Below are positions 17,834 through 27,783 of a DNA stretch of 64,000 bases, one piece after another; the stretch's first letter is position 1, and each line of letters begins with the position of its first letter. The notes beneath the pieces were generated by a model. That model was not told the DNA's origin and did no database searches. It worked only from the letters and a program-made list of their open reading frames with translations. The position numbers were made by a program, and so were the translations under genes. The stretch spans positions 62,001 to 126,000 of the forward strand of contig CACHOJ010000001.1 of NCBI GenBank assembly GCA_902581405.1, given 5' to 3'. The DNA comes from an uncultured Pelagibacteraceae bacterium. GTDB taxonomy: Bacteria > Pseudomonadota > Alphaproteobacteria > Pelagibacterales > Pelagibacteraceae.

Positions 17834-18763
17834 ATGTTTTCTGTTTTATTTCCTGGTCAAGGCTCGCAATCAGTAGGAATGATCAAAGAACTTTATGATA
17901 ATTTTGATTATGTGAGAAATCTTTTTAAAGAGGCTGACAACACTCTTGATTTGTCTCTTAGTAAAATAATTTTTGAGGGACCCAAGACATTGCTAGACGA
18001 GACAGAAAACACTCAGCCAGCAATTTTTTTGGTAAGTTATGCAATTTTTAATGTTATCAAAAATGAAACTTCATTTAATATTCATAATGCAAGTTATTTT
18101 GCTGGACATTCATTAGGAGAATATAGTGCGTTGTGTTGCGCAGGAGTAATAAATTTTGTCGATACAATAAAACTACTTAAGATTAGGGGAAATGCAATGC
18201 AAAATGCTGTACCAAAAAACAAAGGCGGTATGTTAGCTGTATTGGGTCAAGATATAAATAAAATCAATGAAATTCTTGAAAGCAATAAAAGTAATTTTCA
18301 TTGTTACTTAGCAAATGATAATTCAAACGGACAAGTTGTAATAAGTGGAAAAAATTTAGATCTTGAAAAATTAATTCTAGAATTAAACAAAATCAATATC
18401 AAAAATATTAAATTACCAGTTTCTGCACCTTTTCATTGTGTTTTAATGAAACCTGCTACTGACGTAATGAAGTATGAAATTTCAAATATAAATTTTTCAG
18501 CTCCTAAAAATAAAATAGTATCAAATGTAACAGCAGATACTTCCGAAGATCTTAATATAATAAAAAATTTACTCATAGACCAAATAGAAAAACCAGTACG
18601 TTGGAGGGAAAGTGTTTTAAACATGATAAATAATGGAAATCAAAAATTTATAGAAATAGGGCCTGGCAAAGTATTATCTGGTTTGATAAAAAGAATTGAT
18701 AGAAATATTAAAACAATTCAAGTAAATAATATTAATGATTTAAATAATCTACAAAACTTATGA
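17834..18763 (+). CDS. fabD: Malonyl-CoA-ACP transacylase
   Basis: Transfers malonyl from CoA to acyl carrier protein at the start of fatty acid synthesis. The 309-aa protein has FPGQGSQSVGM at the N-terminus, the nucleophile Ser in GHSLGEYSAL near residue 94, and the catalytic His in SAPFHCVLM near 199. It overlaps fabG by four bases (ATGA), starting the unit fabD-fabG-acpP-gmk. Confidence 0.95.
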   Translation: MFSVLFPGQGSQSVGMIKELYDNFDYVRNLFKEADNTLDLSLSKIIFEGPKTLLDETENTQPAIFLVSYAIFNVIKNETSFNIHNASYFAGHSLGEYSALCCAGVINFVDTIKLLKIRGNAMQNAVPKNKGGMLAVLGQDINKINEILESNKSNFHCYLANDNSNGQVVISGKNLDLEKLILELNKINIKNIKLPVSAPFHCVLMKPATDVMKYEISNINFSAPKNKIVSNVTADTSEDLNIIKNLLIDQIEKPVRWRESVLNMINNGNQKFIEIGPGKVLSGLIKRIDRNIKTIQVNNINDLNNLQNL

Positions 18764-19497
18764 TAAATCTAAAAAACTTAAACGTTATCTTAACAGGTGC
18801 AACAGGAATAATTGGAAATTCAATTGTAGACAAGTTAATCAATTTTGGTGCAAATATATTAGCCACAGGTACTAATGATGAAAAATTAAAGTTGTTAAAA
18901 GATAAATATAAACAAATTAATGTAGAAAAGTTTGACATTTCTAATCATCAGGGAATAGAAGGATTTGTGGAAGATTGTGGTAAAATTTTCAAAGACAGAA
19001 TAGATATTTTAATAAATAATGCAGGAGTCACCAAAGATAGTTTGTCAATAAGAATGAAAGAGGAAGATTGGAGAAAAGTAATTGACATAAATCTAACTTC
19101 TACATTTTTAATTACCAAAAATGTTATTAAGAAAATGCTTAAATCCAAAAATGGAAAAATTATAAATGTATCATCTGTAGTTGGCCATACAGGTAATATA
19201 GGACAAGCAAATTATGCAGCATCCAAAGCTGGCATGATTGCAATGTCAAAGAGTCTAGCGTTAGAGTATGGTAAAAAAAATATTAAAGTAAATTGTGTGT
19301 CTCCAGGCTTTATAATTTCAGATATGACAAATCAAATAAGCGATCAGCATACTGAGCTACTAAAATCAAGAATTTCTCTCAATAAATTTGGAAATCCTGA
19401 AGATGTGGCAAATACAATTGCTTTTTTAAGTTCAGATCTTTCCGATTATATCACTGGCGAAACAATCCATGTGAATGGAGGTATGTATTTTAGTTGA
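18760..19497 (+). CDS. fabG: 3-oxoacyl-ACP reductase
   Basis: NADPH-dependent short-chain dehydrogenase that reduces 3-oxoacyl-ACP. The 245-aa protein shows the cofactor motif TGATGIIGNSI at about 12-22, NNAGVTKD near 87, the catalytic Ser in NVSSVVGH and the YxxxK pair in YAASKAG, ending with VNGGMYFS. It overlaps the fabD stop and is followed by acpP after 46 bases. Confidence 0.95.
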   Translation: MINLKNLNVILTGATGIIGNSIVDKLINFGANILATGTNDEKLKLLKDKYKQINVEKFDISNHQGIEGFVEDCGKIFKDRIDILINNAGVTKDSLSIRMKEEDWRKVIDINLTSTFLITKNVIKKMLKSKNGKIINVSSVVGHTGNIGQANYAASKAGMIAMSKSLALEYGKKNIKVNCVSPGFIISDMTNQISDQHTELLKSRISLNKFGNPEDVANTIAFLSSDLSDYITGETIHVNGGMYFS

Positions 19498-19543
19498 CAA
19501 AATAATTAAAATACTTATTAACGAATTAAACTAAAGGAACAAA

Positions 19544-19783
19544 ATGTCAGATGATATTTCAAGTAAAGTAAAAAAAATTGTTGCAGATCATTTAGGAATT
19601 GATGAGGCTAAAGTTACGGAAGAGTCGAGTTTTATTGATGATCTTGGTGCAGATAGCTTAGATACTGTAGAGCTTGTTATGGCCTTCGAAGAAGAGTTTG
19701 GATCAGAAATTTCTGATAGTGACGCAGAAAAAATTTTAACTGTAGGTGATGCAGTAAAATTTATTGAGAATAAAGCAAACTAA
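19544..19783 (+). CDS. acpP: Acyl carrier protein
   Basis: The 79-aa acidic protein carries the phosphopantetheine attachment site Ser38 in [13 protein letters not shown]. It has one of the clearest ribosome-binding sites in the window, AAAGGA at 19533-19538, five bases before the ATG, which fits the high expression expected of ACP. The gene after it is gmk, not fabF as would be usual. Confidence 0.96.
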   Translation: MSDDISSKVKKIVADHLGIDEAKVTEESSFIDDLGADSLDTVELVMAFEEEFGSEISDSDAEKILTVGDAVKFIENKAN

Positions 19784-19794
19784 TTCTTTACTAA

Positions 19795-20430
19795 ATGGCC
19801 GAGAAAAAAGCAGGGGTAATAGTTATATTATCTTCCCCCTCAGGCGCTGGAAAAACAACTTTAGTAAAAAAAATTTCCTTAAGAAATAAATTTAAAATTT
19901 CAGTTTCTCATACAACTAGAAAACCGAGAGCAAATGAAAAAGATGGCAGAGATTATTTTTTTGTTAAAAACAATAACTTTAAAAAACTAATAAAGGGAAG
20001 AAAATTTATTGAATACGCAAAAGTGTTTAAAAATTATTACGGATCTTTAAAAGAAAATGTAATATATAAATTAAATAAAGGTGAAAATGTAATATTTGAT
20101 ATTGATTGGCAAGGAACTAATCAAATAAAAAACAAAAATTTACCCTACAAAATTATAACTATATTTATTTTACCACCCTCTAAAAATGAATTATTTAAAA
20201 GATTGTTGAAAAGAGAAAAGAAGGACAAAAAAATTGCGTCTGAAAGAATGAAACAATTTAAAGAAGATGTTTTACATTGGAAAGATTATGACTATGCAGT
20301 TATTAATGATAATATAGAAATATGTTATAAATTAATAATTAAATTTATAAATTCAAAAAAAAACAAAAAAAATAATTTTATCTATGACAAAAGATTTATA
20401 AAAAATCATGTTGAATATTTAACTAGTTAA
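19795..20430 (+). CDS. gmk: Guanylate kinase
   Basis: Phosphorylates GMP to GDP. The 211-aa protein has the P-loop [11 protein letters not shown] near residue 13, [21 protein letters not shown] (two blocks) for GMP binding, and [10 protein letters not shown]. The last codons (EYLTS, stop) lie in a perfect palindrome shared with the convergent rsmA gene, with a 12-base coding overlap. It begins 11 bases after acpP. Confidence 0.95.
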   Translation: MAEKKAGVIVILSSPSGAGKTTLVKKISLRNKFKISVSHTTRKPRANEKDGRDYFFVKNNNFKKLIKGRKFIEYAKVFKNYYGSLKENVIYKLNKGENVIFDIDWQGTNQIKNKNLPYKIITIFILPPSKNELFKRLLKREKKDKKIASERMKQFKEDVLHWKDYDYAVINDNIEICYKLIIKFINSKKNKKNNFIYDKRFIKNHVEYLTS

Positions 20431-20437
20431 ATATTCA
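20412..20437. terminator. Perfect 26-nt palindrome across overlapping gmk/rsmA ends; probable bidirectional terminator
   Basis: Two 13-base arms (TGAATATTTAACT at 20412-20424 and its exact reverse complement at 20425-20437) meet with no spacer. Both genes' stop codons lie inside. As RNA it could fold to an 11-bp stem with a 4-base loop from either strand. No long T-run follows directly, so terminator function is inference from its position. Confidence 0.5.
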
Positions 20438-21210
20438 TAAATTTCACAAATCTTATAATAAGTTTTATGATCCAAGTTTTGAGGCCTTAAATCTAAATTA
20501 ATTGATAATTGTTTTGAAACTTCGTTAAAATTTTTAAATAAAAATTTCATTGGTTTTCTGACCATTTTTCTTCTTTGGTTAAAAAATATGTTAGTTATAT
20601 GTTCTAAGTTATTTGGATTTTTTAAAGTGAAATATTTGTCTTTTGGAACAAAAGTTAAAAGGGTGCTCCTTACTTTTGGAGGGGGATTAAAACTTTCTGG
20701 TTCTATATCTATTATTTTTTCTACATCCATATTCCAATTTGATAAAACTGATAGTCTCCCATAATTCTTAGTATTTGATTTTGCTATTATTCGATCTGCC
20801 ACTTCTTTTTGAAACATTAATATTAACTTTTTACAAAACTTATTCAGATTCTTAACCTTAATCCATTTAACTAAAATTTGTGTAGAAATATTATATGGTA
20901 AATTTCCAAAAATAATCAAATTTTGTTGTAAAAGACTTTGATAAGAAACTTTCATCATATCTTCATTAATTATATTAATTTTGTTTTTAAATTTTTCCTT
21001 CAAAATACTAATTAACCTCTCATCTTTTTCTATAACAGTTAAATTCTTTGGTTTTTTATTTAATATTTCTTGTGTCAAAATCCCATTCCCAGGTCCAACT
21101 TCTATAATTACATCACTACTCTCAATTTTTCCCATATCAATTATTTTATTTACTATTCTTTTGTCTATTAAAAAATTTTGCCCTAAACTTTTTTTTTTAA
21201 AAAAAGTCAT
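20419..21210 (-). CDS. rsmA: 16S rRNA dimethyladenosine transferase
   Basis: Dimethylates two adjacent adenines near the 3' end of 16S rRNA. The 263-aa protein begins [11 protein letters not shown], has the SAM motif [15 protein letters not shown] near 38-52 and the catalytic NLPYNIST near residue 104. The start overlaps pdxA by four bases (ATGA). The C-terminus ends EYLTS, identical to Gmk because of the shared palindrome. It is the last gene of the lptF-lptG-lptD-surA-pdxA-rsmA unit. Confidence 0.95.
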   Translation of the reverse strand: MTFFKKKSLGQNFLIDKRIVNKIIDMGKIESSDVIIEVGPGNGILTQEILNKKPKNLTVIEKDERLISILKEKFKNKINIINEDMMKVSYQSLLQQNLIIFGNLPYNISTQILVKWIKVKNLNKFCKKLILMFQKEVADRIIAKSNTKNYGRLSVLSNWNMDVEKIIDIEPESFNPPPKVRSTLLTFVPKDKYFTLKNPNNLEHITNIFFNQRRKMVRKPMKFLFKNFNEVSKQLSINLDLRPQNLDHKTYYKICEIYEYLTS

Positions 21211-22172
21211 TTTATTTTTTCTAAAAATTTCATTGCATAGAAAAAAGAGGATGGATCAGATTTATTTTTACCAATCATTTCATAGTTTGGACCATGATCA
21301 GGGGTTACTTTTGTAAAAGGTAGGCCTATTGTTACGTTTATTGCATTAAATTTGAATAATGTTTTGGCAGGCACAAGGACCTGATCGTGATACATCCCAA
21401 TAACAACGTCAAACTTTTTAATATTTTTTGATAGAAAAAAAGTATCCGCAGGAAACGGTCCTTTGACTTTAATTTTATTCTTTTTTAGTTGATTTATTGC
21501 AGGGATAATTTCTTTCTGTTCCTCACTAATATTTTCTGTCGATTCGCAGTGTGGATTTAAACCAAGTATTGCAATTTTTGGTAATTTATTTAGCTTTGAT
21601 TTATAAAAATTGTGAATTTTAATTACGTTCTCTGTTATTTTTTTCTTCTTTATATGTTTGTGAACATTTTTAATAGGAATGTGAGTAGTTAAAGGAGAAA
21701 CTGCTAATTCTTTGTTATATATTAACATTACTTGATTATTTTTATTAAATTTGTTGCCAATGTACTCAGTTATTCCTGGAAATTTTTTTTTTAAAAAATG
21801 CTTTTTAGATATAGGCCCATTAATTAGTTTATTTAATTTTTCTGACCTGATTAATTTCAAAGCTAAATCAAAACATCTTTCTATGTATTGATTTGAGAAA
21901 CTACTTATTTTTGAAAATTCTTTTTTAAATTTAAATTCTACATTAATTATATTTATAAATTTAGCATCTGATTCATATATATTTTTTATTTCTTTAAGAT
22001 TTAATTTATAGTTTAGTTTTTTCATTTGTTTTATAATTAATTTTTTGCAACCAATTAAAACTAATTTATTTTTATTTTTTTTAAAACTTGTTGATTTAAA
22101 ATATTTAAATAAAATTTCAGAAAAAGTACTGTTTGGCTCACCATGCACAACTAGAATTACTTTAGTACTCAT
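21207..22172 (-). CDS. pdxA: 4-hydroxythreonine-4-phosphate dehydrogenase
   Basis: Acts in vitamin B6 (pyridoxal phosphate) synthesis by the DXP-dependent route. The 321-aa protein contains the metal-binding His residues in TTHIPIKNV and GMYHDQVLVP, and GLNPHCES, all typical of PdxA. The C-terminal block IGLPFTKVTPDHGPNYEMIG (20 residues) is a family signature. Its start overlaps surA by 11 bases. surA-pdxA-rsmA adjacency is widely conserved in Proteobacteria. Confidence 0.94.
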   Translation of the reverse strand: MSTKVILVVHGEPNSTFSEILFKYFKSTSFKKNKNKLVLIGCKKLIIKQMKKLNYKLNLKEIKNIYESDAKFINIINVEFKFKKEFSKISSFSNQYIERCFDLALKLIRSEKLNKLINGPISKKHFLKKKFPGITEYIGNKFNKNNQVMLIYNKELAVSPLTTHIPIKNVHKHIKKKKITENVIKIHNFYKSKLNKLPKIAILGLNPHCESTENISEEQKEIIPAINQLKKNKIKVKGPFPADTFFLSKNIKKFDVVIGMYHDQVLVPAKTLFKFNAINVTIGLPFTKVTPDHGPNYEMIGKNKSDPSSFFYAMKFLEKIK

Positions 22173-23094
22173 TTATATCTATATTTTTCTTTAGTCTCTT
22201 GTAGAGTATTATTGAAAAGCCATTTAATTGCCTATTAGTCTCTTGATTTAATAGTTTTTCAAGTTCTTTATCAATATCAATTTTTTCCTCAAAATTCTTT
22301 TTATTATTTAATTTTATTATTAGATATCCATTTGTAATCGGTATTGGTTTGCTAATTTCATTTATTTTAAGTTTATTAATAGTTTCACTAATAATACCTG
22401 TTATTTGAACCTCGTTAATCCAACCAATCAATCCACCATTTTTAGAAGTATTGGAGACGCTAAAAATGTTTGCCGTATTCTCAAATCCTATTTCGTCAAT
22501 GCTTTCTTTAATCTTTGAAAAAGTAATTTTTAAATTTTCAGTAGTATCATTTGGTATCATTATTTCTGACAAGTTGTATTCGTACTTTCTCTCTTTTTTT
22601 TCAAAATTTTTAATTAAGTTTTTTCTTAGTTTTTCTTTTTCTAATTTCACATTTTTAAAATATTTTGAGTAAATATATCGATTCCATAATCCTTCTATTA
22701 TTAATTTTTTTCTAATGGTCTCGTAGTCTAGATCATACGAATTTAAAATTTTTAAGTATTCATCTTTATTGCTAATATTTTTGCTTAGTAAAAAATTTTT
22801 TTCAATGGACTCAATATTTTTATTTTCCTCATTAAAATTAAAAAATTTAAGTAACTCTCGTTCTTTAATAATAAGAGTTATCAACGAATTTTTAGCAATT
22901 TCATTTAACCTATTATTTTCCAATTCTTTTAATTTTGGATTTAAAAATTTTAAATATTTTTTTTCTTGTTCAATGTCTATATTAGTAATTATATGATCCT
23001 GAACTTTTACTTTAATTTGTATACTGCTACTTAATGCAAAGTTGTATTGAGTCGTTAATAAGATGACAATAAAAATAAATTTTATTTTTATCAT
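22162..23094 (-). CDS. surA: SurA-like periplasmic chaperone/peptidyl-prolyl isomerase
   Basis: A 310-aa exported protein with a signal peptide at residues 1-23 (hydrophobic core, then NFALSSS). An N-terminal chaperone domain is followed by one parvulin-type rotamase domain at about 165-270, including NGGLIGWINE. E. coli SurA has two rotamase domains; this has only one. The gene directly abuts lptD, a known client of SurA in E. coli, so a shared role in outer-membrane assembly is well supported by context. Confidence 0.85.
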   Translation of the reverse strand: MIKIKFIFIVILLTTQYNFALSSSIQIKVKVQDHIITNIDIEQEKKYLKFLNPKLKELENNRLNEIAKNSLITLIIKERELLKFFNFNEENKNIESIEKNFLLSKNISNKDEYLKILNSYDLDYETIRKKLIIEGLWNRYIYSKYFKNVKLEKEKLRKNLIKNFEKKERKYEYNLSEIMIPNDTTENLKITFSKIKESIDEIGFENTANIFSVSNTSKNGGLIGWINEVQITGIISETINKLKINEISKPIPITNGYLIIKLNNKKNFEEKIDIDKELEKLLNQETNRQLNGFSIILYKRLKKNIDINEY

Positions 23095-25506
23095 CTATCT
23101 TTCAAAAAAAGTGTTTGCTGAACCACGTAGCTCTGTAAAAGGTATAAACTTAATTAAAAAAAGTAAACTCTCATCAGGGACTAAGTTTCCATCTCTAAAG
23201 AATTTCTTTTCATACTGAAAAGTTGCGAATAAACAGTCTGTTTCGTATTCATAAGAAAGTCTGTAGTTCCCAGTAAAATCCTCTTTAAGATCTTTTGAGG
23301 TATTAAATTGAATTGAATGTTCATTATTAAATTTAATTTTTGTTTCGTTCGATAAAGTCTCACTGTTACCAATTTCATGATTCTCAGTAATATAATCGAA
23401 ACTAGTAACAAAATTATTACTTCCAAATTTTGCTCTTAAAGACTCATAGTTCGAAAAATCTAAATCTCTGTCATATGAAAATTTATAATCAATATTAATG
23501 TTTTCGTTTGGTTTATAAAAAATATTTCCTACTATATCAGATCTTGTTTGATCAAGTTTTGCTTTTGAAGGCATTGAGAGATTTTTTTTATCTTTGATTA
23601 CATTTCCAACATTAAATCCATAGATCTTTTCATTTGATAAATTCTGTTTTTCAAACTCTAATCCTATTGTTAAAGATTTACCTTCCTCAACCATGTCGGT
23701 TCTTCCAATTCTATTTGATGAAAATAAATTATCATATTTAAGTCTAACAGTATCTGAAGATATATTTTTACCATTAGTAGGACTGAATTTAAATTGTACT
23801 TTGGGTTTTAAATAATTTGAAGAGTCATCATATTTTTTTCTTAAGGGAATTTCTGAATTTAAAATTAATGTGCCAAAGAGTTCATGGTCTGCATTATTTT
23901 CAAATACAGATGAGTTTTCTGAGTAAGTATTAAAATTTTTAAGCAAAAAAGCATAGTTTGTAACAAGACCTGTATTGATGTAGTCAAAGGATGAAAAGTT
24001 AAAGTCATTATTTATCTGAGCTTCATATATATTTGTATCATATAATTTTTGATAACCAGTGGAACCAAATTCAAAGTTTCCATTATAATCATCTGCCAAA
24101 TCTACATTTTTATAAAACGAAAAATCTGGAAATATATATTGATATTTGTCATTTTTGTTGCTTACTGCCAAATTTTCGTACATTCGTATTGAGGTACTTA
24201 ATCTTGTATCTTCATCAATTTCTTTCATAACCCTTAAGTATGAAGTTAGTGAACTATTGTTAATATTTGACATCAAAGAGTTAGTATCTTTAATGCCAGT
24301 AAAATCATGAATTTTTAAGTAATTATCGTTTGTTACATTCTGAAATTCTAATTCGTATGAAGTATCGTTATTTATGTCTCCTCTTAAATCAATAAATGTA
24401 TGTGTATTTGTATTTTTTTCATCTCTATTAAAACTAAAGTCTGCAATTAAATCTGAATTTTTAAAAGCTTGTCTATACTCTGATTGTAAAATAAAATCGT
24501 TATCAGAATAAAGTCTTGGGTTAAAAGTCATATCTTTCGAGTCTGACAACACATAAAAATATGGAATATTGACCGCTTTACCCAAATTATCAGAACTAGA
24601 GTAAACAGGCGTTAAAAATCCAGATTTTCTTTTAACAGATGGATCTGGGTGATTAAAATAAGGAAGAAAAAAAACTTTTTGATCAAATATTTTTAGCCAA
24701 GAGTTTTTATATTCAAATAATTTATCTATTTTATTATGTTTAAATTCTTCAGTTTGCAATTCCCATCCTCTACAACTTTTATTATCAGTATTACACGTAC
24801 TGAACACTGCTTTTTGAATAATTGTTTTTTCGTTATTAGAAATAGTTGATTTTCCCTTAAGTAATGGATCATTATTCTCATTACCAAAAAAATTGTCAAT
24901 AAAATCAACATTTACTTCTTTTCCTACCAATTCCTTTGTTTTCAAATTTACTTTGGCTTTTTCAAATGAGTAACTATTGTTATTACTATCTATGATATTT
25001 GTTTTTTTTGATGATATAACTTCTTTTAATTTATCAAAAATAAAACCTTCAACAAAATTATAAACATTATTCATATCGTCATATATAGAGGTGTTTAATT
25101 GACTAGAAATGATCATAGAGTTTCTATCAAATAAAATATTCCTAGAATTAATTTCATACTTGTTTTCAATTTTGAAGTATGTTTTTCCTTGTGTAATAAT
25201 TGTATTTTCTATTTGATCATAAATAGCTTTCTCGCTATTTATAAAGATATCATTTAGGCTGTCATAAAATTCAACATTTCCTATAATCACTAATTCAGAA
25301 ATTAATTTGTTATATATCGCCCTATCTCCCTTGATAATCAAATCCTCGTCAGGTATTCTTGCAGTACTTTTAGTTGAATAGATAATATTTCCGTCATTCT
25401 CAATTTTAATATTTTTAGAATCAAAAAAAACAGAATTTGCCTGAACTTGATTACTTTTTAAAATTAAAAAGATAGCTGCAATCAGTATTTTATATTTAAT
25501 TTTCAT
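23095..25506 (-). CDS. lptD: LPS-assembly protein LptD
   Basis: Outer-membrane beta-barrel that, with LptE, places lipopolysaccharide in the outer leaflet. The 803-aa protein has a signal peptide (residues 1-23, ending QVQANS), an N-terminal OstA jellyroll region to about 200, then a barrel of alternating hydrophobic and polar strands. Two cysteines in FSTCNTDNKSCRGWEL and one in ETDCLFATFQY could form the inter-domain disulfide; E. coli has four. The barrel motif FLPYFNHPDPSVKRKSGFL (in two parts FLPYFNHPDP and KRKSGFL) is typical. lptE is not seen here. Confidence 0.93.
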   Translation of the reverse strand: MKIKYKILIAAIFLILKSNQVQANSVFFDSKNIKIENDGNIIYSTKSTARIPDEDLIIKGDRAIYNKLISELVIIGNVEFYDSLNDIFINSEKAIYDQIENTIITQGKTYFKIENKYEINSRNILFDRNSMIISSQLNTSIYDDMNNVYNFVEGFIFDKLKEVISSKKTNIIDSNNNSYSFEKAKVNLKTKELVGKEVNVDFIDNFFGNENNDPLLKGKSTISNNEKTIIQKAVFSTCNTDNKSCRGWELQTEEFKHNKIDKLFEYKNSWLKIFDQKVFFLPYFNHPDPSVKRKSGFLTPVYSSSDNLGKAVNIPYFYVLSDSKDMTFNPRLYSDNDFILQSEYRQAFKNSDLIADFSFNRDEKNTNTHTFIDLRGDINNDTSYELEFQNVTNDNYLKIHDFTGIKDTNSLMSNINNSSLTSYLRVMKEIDEDTRLSTSIRMYENLAVSNKNDKYQYIFPDFSFYKNVDLADDYNGNFEFGSTGYQKLYDTNIYEAQINNDFNFSSFDYINTGLVTNYAFLLKNFNTYSENSSVFENNADHELFGTLILNSEIPLRKKYDDSSNYLKPKVQFKFSPTNGKNISSDTVRLKYDNLFSSNRIGRTDMVEEGKSLTIGLEFEKQNLSNEKIYGFNVGNVIKDKKNLSMPSKAKLDQTRSDIVGNIFYKPNENINIDYKFSYDRDLDFSNYESLRAKFGSNNFVTSFDYITENHEIGNSETLSNETKIKFNNEHSIQFNTSKDLKEDFTGNYRLSYEYETDCLFATFQYEKKFFRDGNLVPDESLLFLIKFIPFTELRGSANTFFER

Positions 25507-26581
25507 TAAGTTTTAATAATCCTATAGTGCATATTAAAAACATTATTACTTGGGGTAACCAAACAGATACTAGCACTGGAACTGTTTCATTTTTTCCAAA
25601 CAATATTGAAAAATAGTTAATATAGTAAAATATTACTGAAACCAATACTCCAATCACTATTAAAAAAAATTTTGATTTTATAAAATTAAATTTAAACATT
25701 AATAAAGAACCAATTATTACAGTTAATGCGAGGTATAATGGTAAACTATATATTTTATGTAAATGTAATTTAACTTCTGTAGCAGAATATCCTATAGATT
25801 TATAGTTTTCTTCTAGCTTAATTAATTGCATAATATTTAAAGAACTTAAGTTAGAATATAAATTCGAAATTATTTCACTGTTAAAAGTTGACTCGTAATT
25901 ATAATTAAGAACAGATCTTTTTTTTTTCTCACTAGAATAAATTTTTACATTTTTTAAATCCCATATTTTATCTGAAATATCAGCTTGTTCTGATGTAATA
26001 GTGTTAATTAGTTTATATTCTTTGTTAAGCTCTGTTATTTTTATATTTTCTAATTCATTTTTTTTATATCCGCCTGCATTAATAATAAAAATTCTATCTC
26101 CTAATTTATTTTTTTCTTTTATCCAAAGTCCATCTTCATTCACTATTGCTAAATGATTTCCAGTATCAGAATACTTATATTTGATATTCAAATATAGACT
26201 TTTTAAATTAGCTGAAAATGAATAGTAAATTATTATCAATAGCATTCCAATTATAAGTGATACTAAGGATATTATTGCTGTAATTTTAAGGTTATTAATT
26301 CCATGACTTCTTAATAATTCTATTTCGTCTTTTTCAAACAAGTTAATGAAAAAAAACATAACACCTAGCAAAAATATAAATGGAAGAATTTCAAATAATA
26401 TTGATGGTATATTTAGAATTGTTAATATAACAGGATAATAAATCTCTGTATTTTTATTTTCAAAATATTTGATTTCTTCAAAAATATTTAAAAAAAAACT
26501 TAAAAAAATAAAAACTAAAGAAATAACTAATATATTTTTAAGAAATAATCGTGTTAAATAATTTTGATATTTTTTAATCAT
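25496..26581 (-). CDS. lptG: LPS export ABC transporter permease LptG
   Basis: A 361-aa inner-membrane permease with six predicted helices (three at each end) around a periplasmic beta domain (about 115-265). With LptF and the ATPase LptB it pulls LPS from the inner membrane. The helix 1 region and ELLRSHGINNLKI coupling helix (about residue 88) fit the YjgP/YjgQ family. It overlaps lptF by four bases and lptD by eleven, so all three are one translational group. Confidence 0.92.
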   Translation of the reverse strand: MIKKYQNYLTRLFLKNILVISLVFIFLSFFLNIFEEIKYFENKNTEIYYPVILTILNIPSILFEILPFIFLLGVMFFFINLFEKDEIELLRSHGINNLKITAIISLVSLIIGMLLIIIYYSFSANLKSLYLNIKYKYSDTGNHLAIVNEDGLWIKEKNKLGDRIFIINAGGYKKNELENIKITELNKEYKLINTITSEQADISDKIWDLKNVKIYSSEKKKRSVLNYNYESTFNSEIISNLYSNLSSLNIMQLIKLEENYKSIGYSATEVKLHLHKIYSLPLYLALTVIIGSLLMFKFNFIKSKFFLIVIGVLVSVIFYYINYFSILFGKNETVPVLVSVWLPQVIMFLICTIGLLKLNEN

Positions 26582-27729
26582 TTTAATAAATATAATTTAA
26601 ATTTTGTAAATACACATAAAAATAAATAATAAAAAATTACTAAAATTATAGGCAAGGATAATATAAAATAGCTTACATTGGTGGAAATAAAAAAGTATTT
26701 AAGACTTAATTGAGATAATATTATCGTTGAGGTACCAATTAAAAAAATATTTAGTTTTTGCGATCTCTGAAAAAAATTTTTTTTTGGTTCTATAATTAAA
26801 CTTGCACTTACCAATGAAATTATAAGGGTATAAAGTGGTAAAACAATTCTTTTATATAATTCTTCTATAATAGATTTTACAGTTCTTGTATTACAATTTT
26901 CTGTATTAGTGTTATTAATAATGATGCTCTCATCAAAATTTTTATTTGGAAAAAAACCATTTATGCATTCAAATAGTTGAAATGTATCCAATTCTTGAAT
27001 TTTAGATCTAGTTACTGTTTTTGTTGAAAAATTTGAAAGATCATAATCTGTTTCAGAAAAATTTAATGTAAAAGTATTATCTTTATTAATATTTGTAATA
27101 CCTCCATTATATAGTCTAAGAAAATAATTATTATTTTTTTTAAAAATTTTACCTCTTTCAGAAATAATTATTTTTGAATTATTATTTTTTAATTTTTCAT
27201 TAATATAAATTTTTTTTAAGTCACCATTTTCTTTATACTCTTCTACAAAAATTGTGAGATTTTTAACAACGTTAATAAACTTTTTTTCGGAAATTAATTT
27301 AGGCAAGAAATCAATATTAGACTCTTTAATTAACAATCTACCTAAATTTTGTGTATGTGGAACAATAAATAAGTTAAGACCAAGTTGTAGAATAAGAAAA
27401 AGAATTGAAAATCTAAGAATAAAATTGATTAGCTGAATTTTTTTAATTCCATTATTCCAAAAAACAATTAATTCATTTGAATTATTGTATTTATTTATTA
27501 CATAAAAAATAGAAATAAAAAAAACAAATATTATAGTTTTGCTGAATATTTTAGGTAAATTTAATGAAACATAATAAAAATAAATACCCAAACTATGACC
27601 ATCGTCTGAAACGAGATCTAGAAAGTTAACTGCCTGTACTATCCACACAATAAAAGTAATGCTAAAAGATGAAATTATAAAAAAATTAAATATATCCAGC
27701 GAAAATTTACGAAATATTAATTTATCCAT
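26578..27729 (-). CDS. lptF: LPS export ABC transporter permease LptF
   Basis: A 383-aa permease of the same YjgP/YjgQ family as its neighbour, with three helices, a periplasmic jellyroll and three more helices. The coupling-helix region reads NKYNNSNELIVFWNNGIKK (residues about 85-103). First gene of the outer-membrane unit; 54 bases separate it from divergent pepA. The lptB ATPase is not in the window. Confidence 0.92.
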   Translation of the reverse strand: MDKLIFRKFSLDIFNFFIISSFSITFIVWIVQAVNFLDLVSDDGHSLGIYFYYVSLNLPKIFSKTIIFVFFISIFYVINKYNNSNELIVFWNNGIKKIQLINFILRFSILFLILQLGLNLFIVPHTQNLGRLLIKESNIDFLPKLISEKKFINVVKNLTIFVEEYKENGDLKKIYINEKLKNNNSKIIISERGKIFKKNNNYFLRLYNGGITNINKDNTFTLNFSETDYDLSNFSTKTVTRSKIQELDTFQLFECINGFFPNKNFDESIIINNTNTENCNTRTVKSIIEELYKRIVLPLYTLIISLVSASLIIEPKKNFFQRSQKLNIFLIGTSTIILSQLSLKYFFISTNVSYFILSLPIILVIFYYLFLCVFTKFKLYLLK

Positions 27730-27783
27730 TGAAATTCTTAATTTAATAAATATACAACATTATCTAAATAATTTTTCAAAAAA

